Below are positions 22,012 to 35,000 of a stretch of 64,000 nt of DNA, one piece after another (the stretch's first letter is position 1; every line of letters starts with the position of its first letter). Source of the DNA: Mytilus galloprovincialis (lineage: Eukaryota > Mollusca > Bivalvia > Mytilida > Mytilidae). The position numbers and the translations under genes were made by a program. The stretch lies in the NCBI RefSeq assembly GCF_965363235.1, contig NC_134845.1, positions 28,026,524-28,090,523 on the forward strand, given 5' to 3'. The notes below the pieces were generated by a model. The model ran no database searches. It was not told where the DNA came from and saw only the letters and a list, made by a program, of their open reading frames with translations.

Positions 22012-24640
22012 GAATATATTAAGATCTTATTGTTACGGAATATAGATCTCAATACCAGAACAACTTACACATATTTAAACCAGTGTTTTCTGTGAAAATC
22101 AATTTCCTTGAAACTGACTGGGATTTTTTATTCTTGTCAGTATTGAATAATGTTATGTTCATACATTTTATATGTATTTTGTGGATTGACTTGATTATTT
22201 AAAAAAAAGTTTTCCAAACCAAAACAAAAGGAGAAAGAAATTATTGTTAGTATGTGTTCATTCCATCTAAAGGAAAATTTGAATAATCAAAATGTGAATT
22301 ATTCTTGTAGACATAATGAAATAGACATTGTGTGCAATGACAGTGATTGTACATTGTGAATTAAGATATGGAAAGTGCTTTCTTGTGATATAGACACATT
22401 GTTACTATGACAATTTGTTGCTATGACTACAGACTACATGTTTTTGTTACTTGTTGATGTTTGAACAAGGCAGCACATGCTAAAGAAATGGAGTTCCTGC
22501 TTAACTTATTTTGACTCCATTCCTAACTTATAAGATTGTTGAATATTTTAAACTATTATTGACTATTTTTGTTCTGTCAAATGACATTTTAATTTGTACA
22601 GAATCTATATTAGTAAAAAATGTGTCATAGATTAATAATCTTGACCTAAAAATGAAAAGAAATATTTTGAATATGAATTTTCTACTTTCATAATCATGCA
22701 AAGTTGTCTCCACAGTAAAACAAGGGCATTTTTTGTAATTTATTTTTTGTAATCATGTCAAGGTCATAACCTTTCACCTTTCTAAAGAACTGAGAATGTT
22801 TAAGGTGATAAGGTTACAACATTACTTTATTTATTTATTTTATTTTGAAAAATTGTTTTGTTAACTTGGCATTCTGGATATGTGGACCATTTTGTTTTCC
22901 TACGCTAAGAAATTCACAGACAAAAAAATATCAAAAAATTCATGCTTAATGAAAATTTTAACATTGGCAATCAATGAGGCTAAAATCAATCAACTCTGTT
23001 TTTCCTTGATTTATTTATAAAACTTTCTTTCAAGGCCATATTAAAGAAACCCTTTGTACCTTATTCCTATTGAACTCTGTATCAGGCATTTATAGTATGT
23101 TACATTTTTTTTCTTTGATGCTCCAAAATTTGCAAATTTAATCCAGTTGAGACACCAAAATAAAAGTTTCAGTAACATTGAATTGAATGGCCATTTTTGT
23201 TGCAGTCACAATTTTTCTTTTGACCTTAATTGGACAAGTTTTTTAGGGATAACCATTTACTTCTTTCTAATAATTTTTATTTCTCTTTTTTTATGATTTT
23301 GAAGTTAGAAAATTTTAATTCTTGTTTATTTATACAAATTTTTAATGATAACAATGGTTATTTGAGAAATACACAGGATTTTATAATGAAGACATCTTTC
23401 TAAATGCTACTAATTGTCTGAATAATTATAGATTATCTGATAGTCAGCATAAGGATAGATTATCGATTGTTTTTCAAACAAAAGGGTGTTTTTCAATTCC
23501 AATCTCATTGAAAGGTGACAACTTTGAGCTGAGATGTGGTAGAGAACTCTAGTTTGAAAGACCATGGATAATATGTTTAACTATTTTGGCTATTGTGTTG
23601 TTGATGTGTACATTGATAACAGCATTTGTGCCCTTTTTTTTTAGTGATAAATTTCTATGTCAAGCAAGGAGCATGATATGAAAAAATAATCAAAGAAAAA
23701 ATCACAAAACAGCGATAATGATAAATGATTTAAGAATGGTAATTATAGATTATTGTTGATCATCTCAACGAGATTGATTTTCTTGCTTGAGCCAGGATGG
23801 CGAAAGCGAGTTGAGATGACCAATGATAATCTGTTTATCGCTATTTTACCTATGACGACGTTGTCAATTTCATGTCAATTTTGATATTAATGCCACGTGC
23901 CTACTTAGTTTCTAGCGATAATTTTCCATCTGAAGTGAGTAGCATGATATGTAAAATTATCACAAAAAAAGATCAAAGGAAAAATGCACAAAATAGCAAT
24001 AAAAATGTTTACTTTGTTGTATGAATAAATGAGAGAGAGACACACAATAATAAGAGAGCAGTTTAACGAAAAAAAAAGTCACATGACATCAAAACAGCAG
24101 TGCCCATGACTGTGTAGTTTAGTAATTTAAAAAAATTTCCAGAAAAAAAACCAACACGATAATGACATCAAAATAAAATTTTGAAGATAATTTAAAGTAT
24201 ATACGATGTGACTTAATGTATTAAACCAGTTTTACTAATGTTAAGTTGAGACCATGTTTCACTTCTCAACTGAAATTAAATTTAAAAAAAAGAGCAAAGT
24301 TCTACAGTAACTTTTGTAACATGGAAAAAAGATTGTTTTTTTAAAACTATAACTTATTGTTAGACAAGTATTCATAGAGCTCCTTTCTTCAGTTGTCTAT
24401 ATCTATATTTACAGAAAGTTGTCAATCTTTTAAACATTGAACCTTCAAATGCTGACTATTGAGGCTTTGAGCATGTATAAGGGAAGTTTTTCATTATAAA
24501 ATCGTGTGTATTATTCTCCCGTCTTCCTGTGATGAGACAAGTTATTGCATGTGATGTACAATTGAACAATGTTAAAACCGTCTATGATGGAAATGACATG
24601 TAAAATATTTATACAATAAAATGTGCAATAGTGGGTCGTC
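22012..24640 (+). other. PAN3 3' UTR and flank (extent uncertain)
   Basis: AT-rich sequence after the PAN3 stop with AATAAA at 23159 and 24615. Contains two related segments, near 23665-23725 and 23941-24005 (agcatgatatg...), separated by sequence with cgattatc-type words; probably a dispersed repeat. Confidence 0.45.
24615..24620 (+). terminator. Candidate poly(A) signal AATAAA
   Basis: AATAAA followed 15-30 bp later by a gtggg/tctttc GT-rich stretch. 2.6 kb after the PAN3 stop; 23159-23164 is an alternative. Confidence 0.3.
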
Positions 24641-24711
24641 TTTCATTTTGCCAGATATCTCAATGGAAGAGTAAAGACTTTTATATGCTACCAATACTCC
24701 ACTAGATTTAA

Positions 24712-24815
24712 AAAGATGTGGTAAGAGTGCCAATGAATCAACTCTCCATCCTAGTAGTCACAGTTTGTAAAAGTAAACCATTATAGGTCAAAATAAGGCC
24801 TTCAACACAAGTTTA
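24712..24815 (+). repeat. Dispersed repeat (gatgtggtatga family)
   Basis: aagatgtggtaagagtgcca, then caactctccatcc, attataggtcaaaataaggc and cttcaacacaa, as at 5102. Confidence 0.75.
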
Positions 24816-25149
24816 TTATTTGATAGGATAAATTTAATTTAAACAGTTTTATACAAGTAGGAGCAATTCTTACCACCAAGCAGCCTTGAATGAATTTTGA
24901 AAATCACTTTTGATCAAGAGTATCTACAGATTAGTAAATTGTATCGCCATAATACAAATTGTTCAAGGTGGGAAAATAATTTTTCTACCACTTTTGTTCT
25001 CAAAGAAAGGTAAACCAGAAATTGAAACCATCAAAAGATGCAGTATGATTGCCAATTAGACTACTTCCCATTAGAGACTAAAGGATGAGGATGCAAACCT
25101 CTCTCAATGTCGTATAAACAAGTTTTATTCAAACCGACACCATCATACA

Positions 25150-25745
25150 CAACACATATCAGTGGTTGTCATTAGTTGATGTGGTTCATAAGTGTTGCTC
25201 ATTCCTCATTTTTTGTCGAGCCTTAGACTTTTGCCGAAAAAGCGAGACAGCAATCCTACAGTCCGTCCTTGTTGGTGCCCTCCACAAATATTCACTCTGG
25301 TTAAAGTTTTAAATTTTTTTAAAACTTTCTCAAACGCCTGGATTTGTAACAAACTTGGACAGAAGCTTGTTTATGATCAAAAGCTAGTATCTAGAAGAAA
25401 ATTTCGTTCCTGTTTTTCTATATTTTACTTAATCCTCTAGAGGAACATTTTTATTAAATTCTCATTTTTGTTGAGCCTGCGACTAACAGGAAAAGTAGGC
25501 AAGACACTGGATTCCACAGAACCCTTACAAATTTTTATATAGTTTAAACCAATGATTTTCCTATTTTAGTGATTATACACTAGTCATTTTTTGGGCTCTT
25601 TATAGCTTACTGCTCAATTTGAGCAAAGGTTCTGTTTTGAATACCATACTTTGACCTATAATGGTTTAGTTTTACAAATTGTGAGTTGGATGGAAGATTG
25701 TCCCATTGGCATTCAAACCACATCTTCTTATTACAGACTTATATC
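25150..25745 (-). repeat. Dispersed repeat (same family, reversed), interrupted
   Basis: Left part 25150-25203 (ttgatgtggttcataagtgt) and right part 25547-25745 (acactagtcattttttgggc, tttgacctataatggttta) are parts of one repeat, as seen unbroken at 44370-44670. A 340-bp element (25204-25546) is inserted between them. Confidence 0.7.
25204..25546 (+). mobile_element. TGTCGAGCC element, short copy
   Basis: Begins tttttgtcgagccttagact and ends cagaacccttacaaattttt, the same two ends as the 1 kb copy at 62231-63262 (opposite strand). It carries about one internal unit (tattcactctggttaaagtt). Inserted in a run of T with no clear target duplication. Confidence 0.75.
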
Positions 25746-26099
25746 ACAATAGCACAAAATATATATAGGAGCAGTTTACAAAACTGGAAACAGCAACTTT
25801 TCCCAAAACAAGGAAATTTATATCTACAAAGAGATAAGAATCTATTGGAATCAGTCTCAAGTCTAGAAAATGAGAAAAATGCATATTCAAGTACTCTTAT
25901 AATTTCAATGCGAAACAAACAAGGAAGCTTTAAAACACGAGTCCAAAGTGATGAAGTTGAAATCATCCCTTTGAAAATTTTAGTTGCCATCATGAGTTAT
26001 TTGATTTTGACCATAATGGAATATCTGTTTCACAAATAATGTCAATTACCAATCTGCTATTGGGTGATGACTAATTACATAATGCCTACAAATATGGAA

Positions 26100-26350
26100 G
26101 GGAACTTTAGGTTAGCACTTCGTCTGTCTGTCAAGACATTGATTTGATATTTGGTGAATTGTTTAATCATGACATGTGCTAGATCAAGTTCAATTTTTTT
26201 TCTAGCCTGATGATTTTGTGCAGAGTTAGGGTCTTTGGAAATCATTTAAATAGTCAGAGTTTTTAACCCTTTTTTTTCGTCATGCTTGTAGATATTGACT
26301 TGATATTGGTTATATTGTTAACACCATGACAAGTTACAGATCAAGTTAGC
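26100..26350 (+). repeat. Degenerate repeat fragment
   Basis: Two loose units (attgatttgatatttggtga... and attgacttgatattggttat...), each followed by agatcaagtt, resembling the units at 31110-31660. No ends visible. Confidence 0.45.
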
Positions 26351-26944
26351 ATTTTGTTCCAACCCAGGATGTGCTTGCCCTTCTGAAGCACCTGAGATCA
26401 CCCCCTGTTTCGTTGGGGGTTCAGATTTTGTTTTCACTGTGTGCTGCTGGAATAGATCACATTTTCTAGCTTGAAAATATGTGAATATATAGTGGTACAG
26501 AAAACTATCAGAAATATATGATAAGATCAATAAAGTTCACACTGTCATCTTTCTTGGGGGTTCCCAACTGTGTTGTTATTGATTTTCTTTCTTTTTACAT
26601 TTAGGTATTCCACTTTTCCAAAACAACACAAAAAACCCAACTTTTATACATTATTAAAATCTAAATTGTATGAAAAGGGTAGGGTAACAGAACCCCAGCA
26701 GCTCTCCTATCAATTCAGTGAAGTGGATCCGCTTAGATGACAATACATAGTATATATACTATTTAGGGTCTGTAATGTACTGTTTTCGAGTTGTGAGAGG
26801 TACTACTCAGCCTAGACGAGTAGGTTTCAAGATATATTCTAATAAAACTATGGATAAAACTTTTTATACGACCGCAAAATTTGAAAAATTTTTCGTCGTA
26901 TATTGCTATCACGTTGGCGTCGGCGTCGTCGTCGTCCGAATACT

Positions 26945-27580
26945 TTTAGTTTTCGCACTCTAACTTTAGTAAAAGTGAATAGAAATCAATGAAATTTTAA
27001 CACAAGGTTTATGACCACAAAAGGAAGGTTGGGATTGATTTTGGGAGTTTTGGTCCCAACATTATAGGAATTAGGGGCCAAAAAGGGCCCAAATATGCAT
27101 TTTCTTGGTTTCCGCACTATAACTTTAGTTTAAGTGAATAGAAATCTATGAAATTTTGACACAAGGTTTATGACTACAAAAGGAAGGTTGGGATTGATTT
27201 TGGGAGTTTTGGTTCCAACAGTTTAGGAATTAAGGGCCAAAAAAGGGCCCAAATAAGCATTATTCTTGGTTTTCGCACAATAACTTTAGTATAAGTAAAT
27301 AGAAATCAATGAAATTTTAACACAAGGTTTATGACCACAAAAGGAAGGTTGGGATTGATTTTTGGAGTTGAGGTCACAACAGTTTATGAATTAGGGGCCA
27401 AAAAGGGGCCCAAATAAGCATTATTTTTGGTTTTTGCACCATAACTTTAGTATAAGTAAATAGAAATCTATGAAATTTAAATACAAGGTTTATGACCATA
27501 AAAGGAAGGTTGGGTTTGATTTTGGGAGTTTTGGTCCTAACAGTTTAGGAATAAGGGGCCCAAAGGGTCCAAAATTGAAC
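26945..27580. repeat. ~160-bp tandem array, 4 units
   Basis: aactttagt recurs at 26962, 27121, 27282 and 27443. Units share gaaatcaatgaaatttta, acacaaggtttatgaccaca and gggattgattttgggagttt. Confidence 0.92.
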
Positions 27581-28085
27581 TTTGTGTGATTTCATCAAAA
27601 ATTGAATAATTGGGGTTCTTTGATATGCCGAATCTAACTATGTATGTAGATTCTTAATTTTTGGTCCCGTTTTCAAATTGGTCTACATTAAGGTCCAAAG
27701 GGTCCAAAATTAAACTTAGTTTGATTTTAACAAAAAATGAATCCTTGGGGTTCTTTGATATGCTGAATTTAAAAATGTACTTAGATTTTTAATTATTGGC
27801 CTAGTTTTCAAGTTGGTCCAAATGGGGGTCCAAAATTAAACTTTGTTTGATTTCATCAAAAATTGAATAAATGGGTTCTTTGATATGCCAAATCTAACTG
27901 TGTATGTAAATTCTTAATTTTTGGTCCAGTTTTCAAATTGGTCTACATTAAGGTCCAAAGGGTCCAAAATAAAACTAAGTTTGATTTTAACAAAAATTAA
28001 ATTCTTGGGCTTATTTGATATGCTTTATCTAAATATGTACTTTGATTTTTGATTATGGGCCCAGTTTTCAAGTTGGTCCAAATCA
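27580..28085. repeat. ~135-bp tandem array, about 4 units
   Basis: Units share ttctttgatatgc, attcttaatttttggtcc, gttttcaaattggtc and aaagggtccaaaat; the spacing varies from about 120 to 140 bp. Confidence 0.85.
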
Positions 28086-29269
28086 GGATTCCATATCAAG
28101 TATTGTGCAATAGCAAGAAATTTTCAATTGCACAGTATTGCACAATAGCAAGAAATATCTAATTGCACAATATTGTGCAATAGCAATTAATTTTCAATTG
28201 GAGTTATCTTTCTTTGTATAGAATAGTAGTTGATAATATACGTTGGAAATTTGCCAGACATGACTATGATGTCATTTTCTATTTTTATTTGCCAATAACT
28301 TTATGTAAATAACTTCATTGGAAATTTGCCAATATAAAATGTTGCTGATGAAGCTTTTTTTCCTTATCTTATCTAAAATGTTTTTAGATAATGTATGTTG
28401 GACATTTGCCAGACATGACTATGATGTCATTTTCTATTTTTATTTGCCAATAACTTTATGTAAATAACTTCATTGGAAATTTGCCAATATAAAATGTTGC
28501 TGATGAAGTTTTTTTTATTGTTTTATACAATAAACAATGTATATTCACTTTTACTACCAACCAATCTTTACCATTCAGTGATAACAAGCACTTTATTTTA
28601 CATTTTAATATTTTATGATGTATTTAAAAGAGTAGTTATTGTTGCAAACTCCATTAGAAATTTGAATTGATATCAGTTTTGGAGAAAGGGAAACGGGGAT
28701 GTGAAAAAAAAGGGGGGGGGTTTAAATTTTTCTCATTTCAGATTTCATAAATAAAAAGAAAATTTCTTCAAACATTTTTTTGAGAGGATTAATATTCAAC
28801 AGCATAGTGAATTGCTCAAAGGCAAAAAAAAACTTTTAAGTTCATTAGACCACATTCATTCTGTGTCAGAAACCTATGCTGTGTCAACTATTTAATTTTA
28901 GATTTAAAAAGTTTGAAGAAGAAATCTTTAATTGATTTGTAAAATCTTGACATTTGTTTTGTGTAAAAAAAAACCATGTAATGTCAAAAATTTGATCACA
29001 ATCCAAATTCAGAGCTGTATCACGCTTGAATGTTTTGTCCATACTTGCCCCAACTGTTCAGGGTTCGACCTCTGCGGTCGTATAAAGCTGCGCCCTGCAG
29101 AGCACCTGGTTCCAATTAAAACTTTGTCTGATTTTTCATATATATTTTTTTTTACTTTTTGCATCTTTTGGAAAATGTTGTTTGTGCTGTTCTAGACCCC
29201 TCTACCAATAATTTTTTTTGGATGCAAAATATATAAAAATTGCTTTTTGTTGTGCATACCTTGCAAGGT

Positions 29270-30060
29270 CCTCATGCCCATCAGACAGTTTTCACTTGAC
29301 CTTGACCTCATTTCATGGATCAGTGAACAAGGTTAAGTCCATAATTCAGATACTATAAGCAATAGGTCTAATATATTTTCGGTGTATGGAAGGAATGTAA
29401 GATGCACATGTCCCACTGGCAGTTGTCATCTGACCTCGACTCCATTTTCATGGTTCAGTGGATGTAGTTAAGTTTTTGTGTTTTGGTCTGTGTTTCTTAT
29501 ACTGTATGCAATAGGTCTACTATATTTGGTGTATGGACTGATTGAAAGGTGTACATGTCAAGCTGGCAGGTGTCATCTGATCTTGACATCATTTTCATGG
29601 TTCAGTGGTTATAGTTTAAGTTTTTGTGTTTTGGTCTGTTTTTCTTATACTGTATGCAATAGGTCTACTATATTTGGTGTATGAAATGATTGTAAGGTGT
29701 ACATGTCTAGCTGGCAGGTGTCATCTGAACTTCACCTCATTTTCACTGTTCATTGCTCAATGTTTTCAAAGCTTTGTGTTTTGGTCTGTTTTTCTTAAAC
29801 TATAAGCAATAGGTCAATTATATTTGTTGTATGGAAGAATTATAAACTGTACATGTCTGCCAGGCATGGTTCATCTGACCTCATTTTCATGGTTCATTGG
29901 TTCTATTTAGTTTTCATGATTAAATCTGTTTTTAAAAACTATAAGCAATAGGTAAACTATATTTAGTGTATTGAATGATTGTGAGGTGTACATGTATTTC
30001 TTGTTTGGTTTATATGACCTTGACCTCATTTTCTTGGATCATGTTAAATTTATGTGATAG
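29270..30060. repeat. ~150-bp tandem array, about 5 units
   Basis: Units share tgttttggtctgtttttctt, gcaataggtc, tgtacatgtc and cctcattttcatggttca. Several units begin with tgaccttgacctca. Confidence 0.88.
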
Positions 30061-30990
30061 TTGTAGTAGAGCTTTATATTTAGGACTATCAACATAATAT
30101 CAATGATTAGTAAAGAAGGCGAGACATTTCAGTGTGTGCACTCTTGATTTACTCAACGCACTCATTTTGGTTTGAAAGTTGTTTCAATTAAGGCTTGTGT
30201 ATATATAAACAACAATATGGTACCATTTTTATTCAACAACAAACAACTTGTCATGTAACAGTATTACACATAGCTGAGGCACTCAACATTTAACAAATTG
30301 GACATAAATGTAGATGTTTATAGATCAAGAGAAATCTATATAAACCAAACAAAATAAAATGTGACTGAAACTTTTGTTTCAATTCAATGTGTAAGAATAT
30401 ATTATGCTTATACAATGTACTGATATGATATATGCTATGATTTCTGTGATCTTGATGAATAAATATCATAATTCCATGACTTTTCAATCAACATTTTTTG
30501 GTAAATTGTCAGGTGATGTATTTCCAATTGAATATGAATGATGTCAAGGTTAAATATTGGAAAAGAGTTCCAAATAATCAGAAAAAAATAAGTGCATGTG
30601 TCAGAAAAGAAATTAACATTTATAGGTCAAATAACTGTTATTGATTCTTACATGTTCTCTACAATTGGGAATGTCAAAACTATCAGAAAAAGAACAAAAT
30701 TTATGGAAATTGTGAACCTATTTTTTAAAATTTTGGAGGGGGAGGGGGGTTGAGTTAAAAGACACCAAAATTATAATTGTTAAACATTAATGCTGAAACA
30801 TCACTTGATAAATTAAATTTAAAATAGAAGACATTTTTCATGATCCCAAACAACGAAAATAAGGAAATTTTTATTTTCCACAAATTTAATTTTTATCAAT
30901 TCTAGTTGCAATATGACAAAATATGTTTCACTTTGGTGAATATTTAATGAACATTGGATGGTTTGGATTCAAATTAATTAAGTGGTGCAT
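30061..30990. other. Spacer, unassigned
   Basis: AT-rich; nothing recognised except a ggaggggg run near 30736. Confidence 0.5.
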
Positions 30991-30997
30991 TTTGGAT

Positions 30998-31760
30998 TTT
31001 TATTGCCCCGCAACGAAGTTGTCGGTGCCAGATAGTTTTACCCTTGTCCAAATTCAGAAATTTCATAATTCTGTAATTCATTAATTCCGAAATTCCGTCA
31101 TTCCGCAATAGACCATTATACAGAGTTTTTTTCTAAACCCCTTGAGATATTGGGCTGATTTTGGGTATGTGAGTTAACCATGTTGAGTTACAGATCAAGT
31201 TTAATTTTTGTTCCGCTCCGCTAATTTTTGCCGAAATTAAGGGCTTTGGACTTTGATAAATTGTTGAAAATCACAGTTATACAGACTTTTTTTCTAAACT
31301 CTTTCAGATATTGGGCTGATTTTTGGCATGTGAGTTAACCAAGATGAGTTACAGATCAAATTTAAGTTTTATTCCGCCTGGCTAATTTTTGTCGAAATTA
31401 CAGGGTATGGACTTTCATAAATTGTTTTAAAAAAATCACAGTAATACAGACTTATTTTCTAAACTCATTCAGATAGTGGGCTGATTTTTGGTATGTTAGT
31501 TAACCATGATGAGTTACAGATCAAGTTTAAGTTTCGTTCTGCTCCACTAATTTTTGCAAAAATTAAGGGTTTGCAACTTTGAAAATTGTTGAAAATCACA
31601 GTTATACAGACTTTTTTTCTATACGCCTTCAGATTTTGAGCTGATTTTTAATATGTGAGACTACAATCATGTTTGTGTCCACATGTGTTATTGAAATTGC
31701 AGATTTTTCAACTTTTTAAGACAGGGCCATTCCTGTCGCTTTGACACATCTAGTTTTTAT
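30998..31760 (+). mobile_element. GCCCCGCAACGAAG element with ~161-bp units
   Basis: Starts near attgccccgcaacgaagttg and ends after a hairpin GACAGG-gccatt-CCTGTC at 31720-31737. Between are four units (31110-31660) sharing tacagacttttttctaaact, ttgggctgatttttggtatg and agttacagatcaagttt. No protein frame. Same layout as several elements here. Confidence 0.8.
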
Positions 31761-31907
31761 AGTAAATTTCAAAATATCAGCACAATAAATAAAAAAACTT
31801 ACTTACAATTTTACATATCTTCAAATCACTTATTAGGAAAATGCATACAAACGATGTAAATAACATAAAACACCAATAACAACAAAAAATTGTCATGCAA
31901 ATGCAAA

Positions 31908-32038
31908 TTACATTTTCTTTTTCTGTTTTTTCATATAATTTGATTGCCAAGTCAGCGCTTTTTCAAATCCATTTCTTCCATTTCTATAGTCTGCTATAGC
32001 TTGTTCTATCTCCTCATCAGTTGTCATTACAAATGGTC
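31908..32038 (-). CDS. PIR: Pirin B last exon
   Basis: [32 protein letters not shown], and a Lys-rich tail MKKQKKKM before TAA at 31910-31908. Confidence 0.93.
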
Positions 32039-35000
32039 CTGGAAGAAAAATTGATACTTAAATTCAAATTTGTTCTATCCAATCATTTGTTGTCACTATT
32101 TGTCAAACATGTTTTGAAAACCACAGTAACACAATATAACATTATGAAAAAAAATATTTTGTTTGTAACTACGTTTGTACGTTGTTTAGATGTGAATCAT
32201 AGTGAATTATGACTTCGATGAAGTAGGCAGTTACAACACTAATACCTGGAGTCATAGTTGCATGCAAGAAAATAAAATTTTGTGCGTCCCAAATGTTTTG
32301 CTGGATTTACCTTCATCAGGAACACTCAAAACTAAGGAAATGGTTTCATCCACAAATACAATTGATGCTTTAATTATAAATGTAAGTTAAATCTAAGAAA
32401 TTATTTTTTTATGACTTTTTAAGACCTGTGCTGCGATTTGTCATGCAGACATCTCAATGCAAAAGACACCAGAATCTTAATATTGCGACCAGTTGTAATT
32501 TATAGTTGAATTGCAGTATATAAAAATACTATACATTGAATGTCTATTTCTTTTCCTAAGCATTTACAAATAAACTTAGCAAGACCAATAATAATATAAT
32601 AATTAAAAACCAATTGTTCAGAGAACAATTGAAGGTCTTTCCATCAAAACAATGTATTTTGATATGAAAAGTTGTGAAACTAAGTTTAAAATGTCATTTC
32701 AATCGTCAAATGATAGCTCCAAGTAAGCTGATTCCAAAAATATATTGTTTCCATACATTTTTTTTAAATAAGGGAGATAATTTGTTACTTCCGGTTTGAA
32801 AAATGTAACTTCCGATTATATTTGAATATTTACTTGACACTGATTCCAAAAATATCTGGTTCTATATACTTTTATATTAATAAAGTACAAAAAAATAGCT
32901 ATTTCCGGTTTACAAAAGGTCACTTCCGGTTGTTTTTAACAAGGTTAAATGGTTTGATACCTTTTTCTAAAAGTTGTATATCTTTATCATGTATACATAT
33001 AGAATAAAAGCAAAGGTCAAAATATAGAACGTCAAATTAAGCTATGACCTTGAGATCAATTTCAAGGTCATAAACCAAGGACCTCAAATCAAAAGACCAT
33101 AGGTCTTTATTATATTTAGTTAATGAGTTATATAACCAAACGCGTATTTTTAAATACAAGAGGGGAGAAAACTCCCTTTTACATTCAACGTACGCTTGCA
33201 ATCAAAATTTACATCTTACAACATGTCGCAACTAACAATTTAGTAAAAATAATTTGTTGATATCTTATACAGTCTTTGGATATAAGTGATAATAAGCCAA
33301 ATTCAAATATTAGAATATGACCTTGACCTTTGACCTTGACCTAATTTTCATTTTTTGGGACCAAGGACCTCAAATCAAAAGATCCTAGGTCTCTATCACT
33401 TATGATTTATAAGATAAAATTTCATATCACTTATATCAGATGCATAAGGGGAAATAACTCTCATATGGAGCGGTCATATCGCTTCGGTCAAAATAGGACA
33501 AATCATGCGAAGGATATAACGAGCAATTTTGTAAAATAAATTTGTCGTAATCTTTTACGGTTGCGAAGGAGATGCGCTAACAAGGAAAACAGTGTTTGGG
33601 GAGATAACTCCTACAAAGAAAAGTATTCGTATACGCAGGGTAAATTTCAAAAGCGCATAAACTGTTCGATATCATATACCAAATATCTAAGCGACATATT
33701 GCGAAACAAATGTTTATCGCAAGAACAAAATTAGGCGGAAGAAAAAAAAAAAAAAAATAATCAGAAGAAAAACAATAGGTCTTTCCACAGAAAAGTGGAA
33801 AGACCTAATTAAAAGACGTCTATAGCAGTCTGCACGGTTAGCCACTAGTCCGATGCCCCAGACTAGTCAAATTTGGTTGGGACTAGTAAGTTTTTGCAAA
33901 ACTTTGTTTGGCCCAATAAGAAAAATGTCAGAATATTGGTCTTCAGACTAGAAGTTGAAAAAGTTTTTGGTGCAGACTGCTATAGAGCAATATTGAATGT
34001 TTCTGTATATCAGGGGAAAATCTAGAATATTGAAAGTTTCTGTATATCAGGGAAAAATTTTGAATATTGAATGTTTTAACATGTTTTCTACTCTCCTCCT
34101 TATTTTGACATTTTCAAGATTAAAGTCCCACAACTATGGAAATACAAATCAGAAAATCAAAAACAAGCTTGGGGGTTACAAAATGATATTTGCCTTTGGT
34201 AAATTTTGTAAGGATTTGTAAAAGCAGCTTGAGTTATCTGTAAATGAGCACAAATGGATACATTGGTGGAAAATGATTTACCAAAATTTGTCAGTCTTTG
34301 ACATACAAATGAAATTATCGTTATTCAATATATAGTTTGTTCTTCACCTAAAGGCAAAGTTGTGTTTCTATAAAAAAAATCAAAAACATTTACCATGTTT
34401 TTTAATTGGTTCCATTAAAGGCTGTCCTGCAATCAACAGAAAATGAACAACTTCTGAATTCTGAAAATTTAATTCAACACATTTTTATTAAGATACATGT
34501 TTATACATATGTCCACGAAAAATGAAATATACAATAATTAACAAGTTTTCCCCATTTAAATTTTGATAGTCTATAGTAAAATATATAAAGGAAAATATTT
34601 GTTTTGATGTCACTTTACATCAACCCTTATGAGATGTTCCAGAACTTACACTGGGTAATAAATTAAATTTAGAGGGTAAAGCAAAATATCTGATTTAATC
34701 AGATTAATATTTTATCTCTCTTGGTTGTATTCTATTGTATTTTTCGTTGTTCCAATTCTGTTATTGTGTGTACTTTTTGGAAGTTTTTTTTCATTCAAGT
34801 TTATGGTACCTCTTTAAAAATACTGTAATTGGGTCATATATGCATTTTTTCTGGTTGGTGGTTTTTAACAATTATATTTTAATACATGTAGTGTCAAATC
34901 TCCATTTAGTTGTTTTTTTTACATCAATGATATAGATAGCAGTATAAAATGAGTTCAATTTTTAGTAAATGTTAACATGAACAATTAACAGGCTATTATT

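Larger units (their letters stand above)
26862..29110 (+). mobile_element. Composite repeat element with CGACCGCA ends (2.2 kb)
   Basis: Starts ttatacgaccgcaaa and ends near tgcggtcgtataaagc, an inverted end of about 14 bp. Inside, in order: a GGCGTC/GTC run (26914-26937); four units of about 160 bp (26945-27580); four units of about 135 bp (27580-28085); short ttgtgcaatagcaag repeats (28097-28205); and two units 164 bp apart (28225-28510). A small hairpin (29066-29080) lies near the end. No protein frame. Fits non-autonomous Helentron-like elements known from bivalves; inference. Confidence 0.75.
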
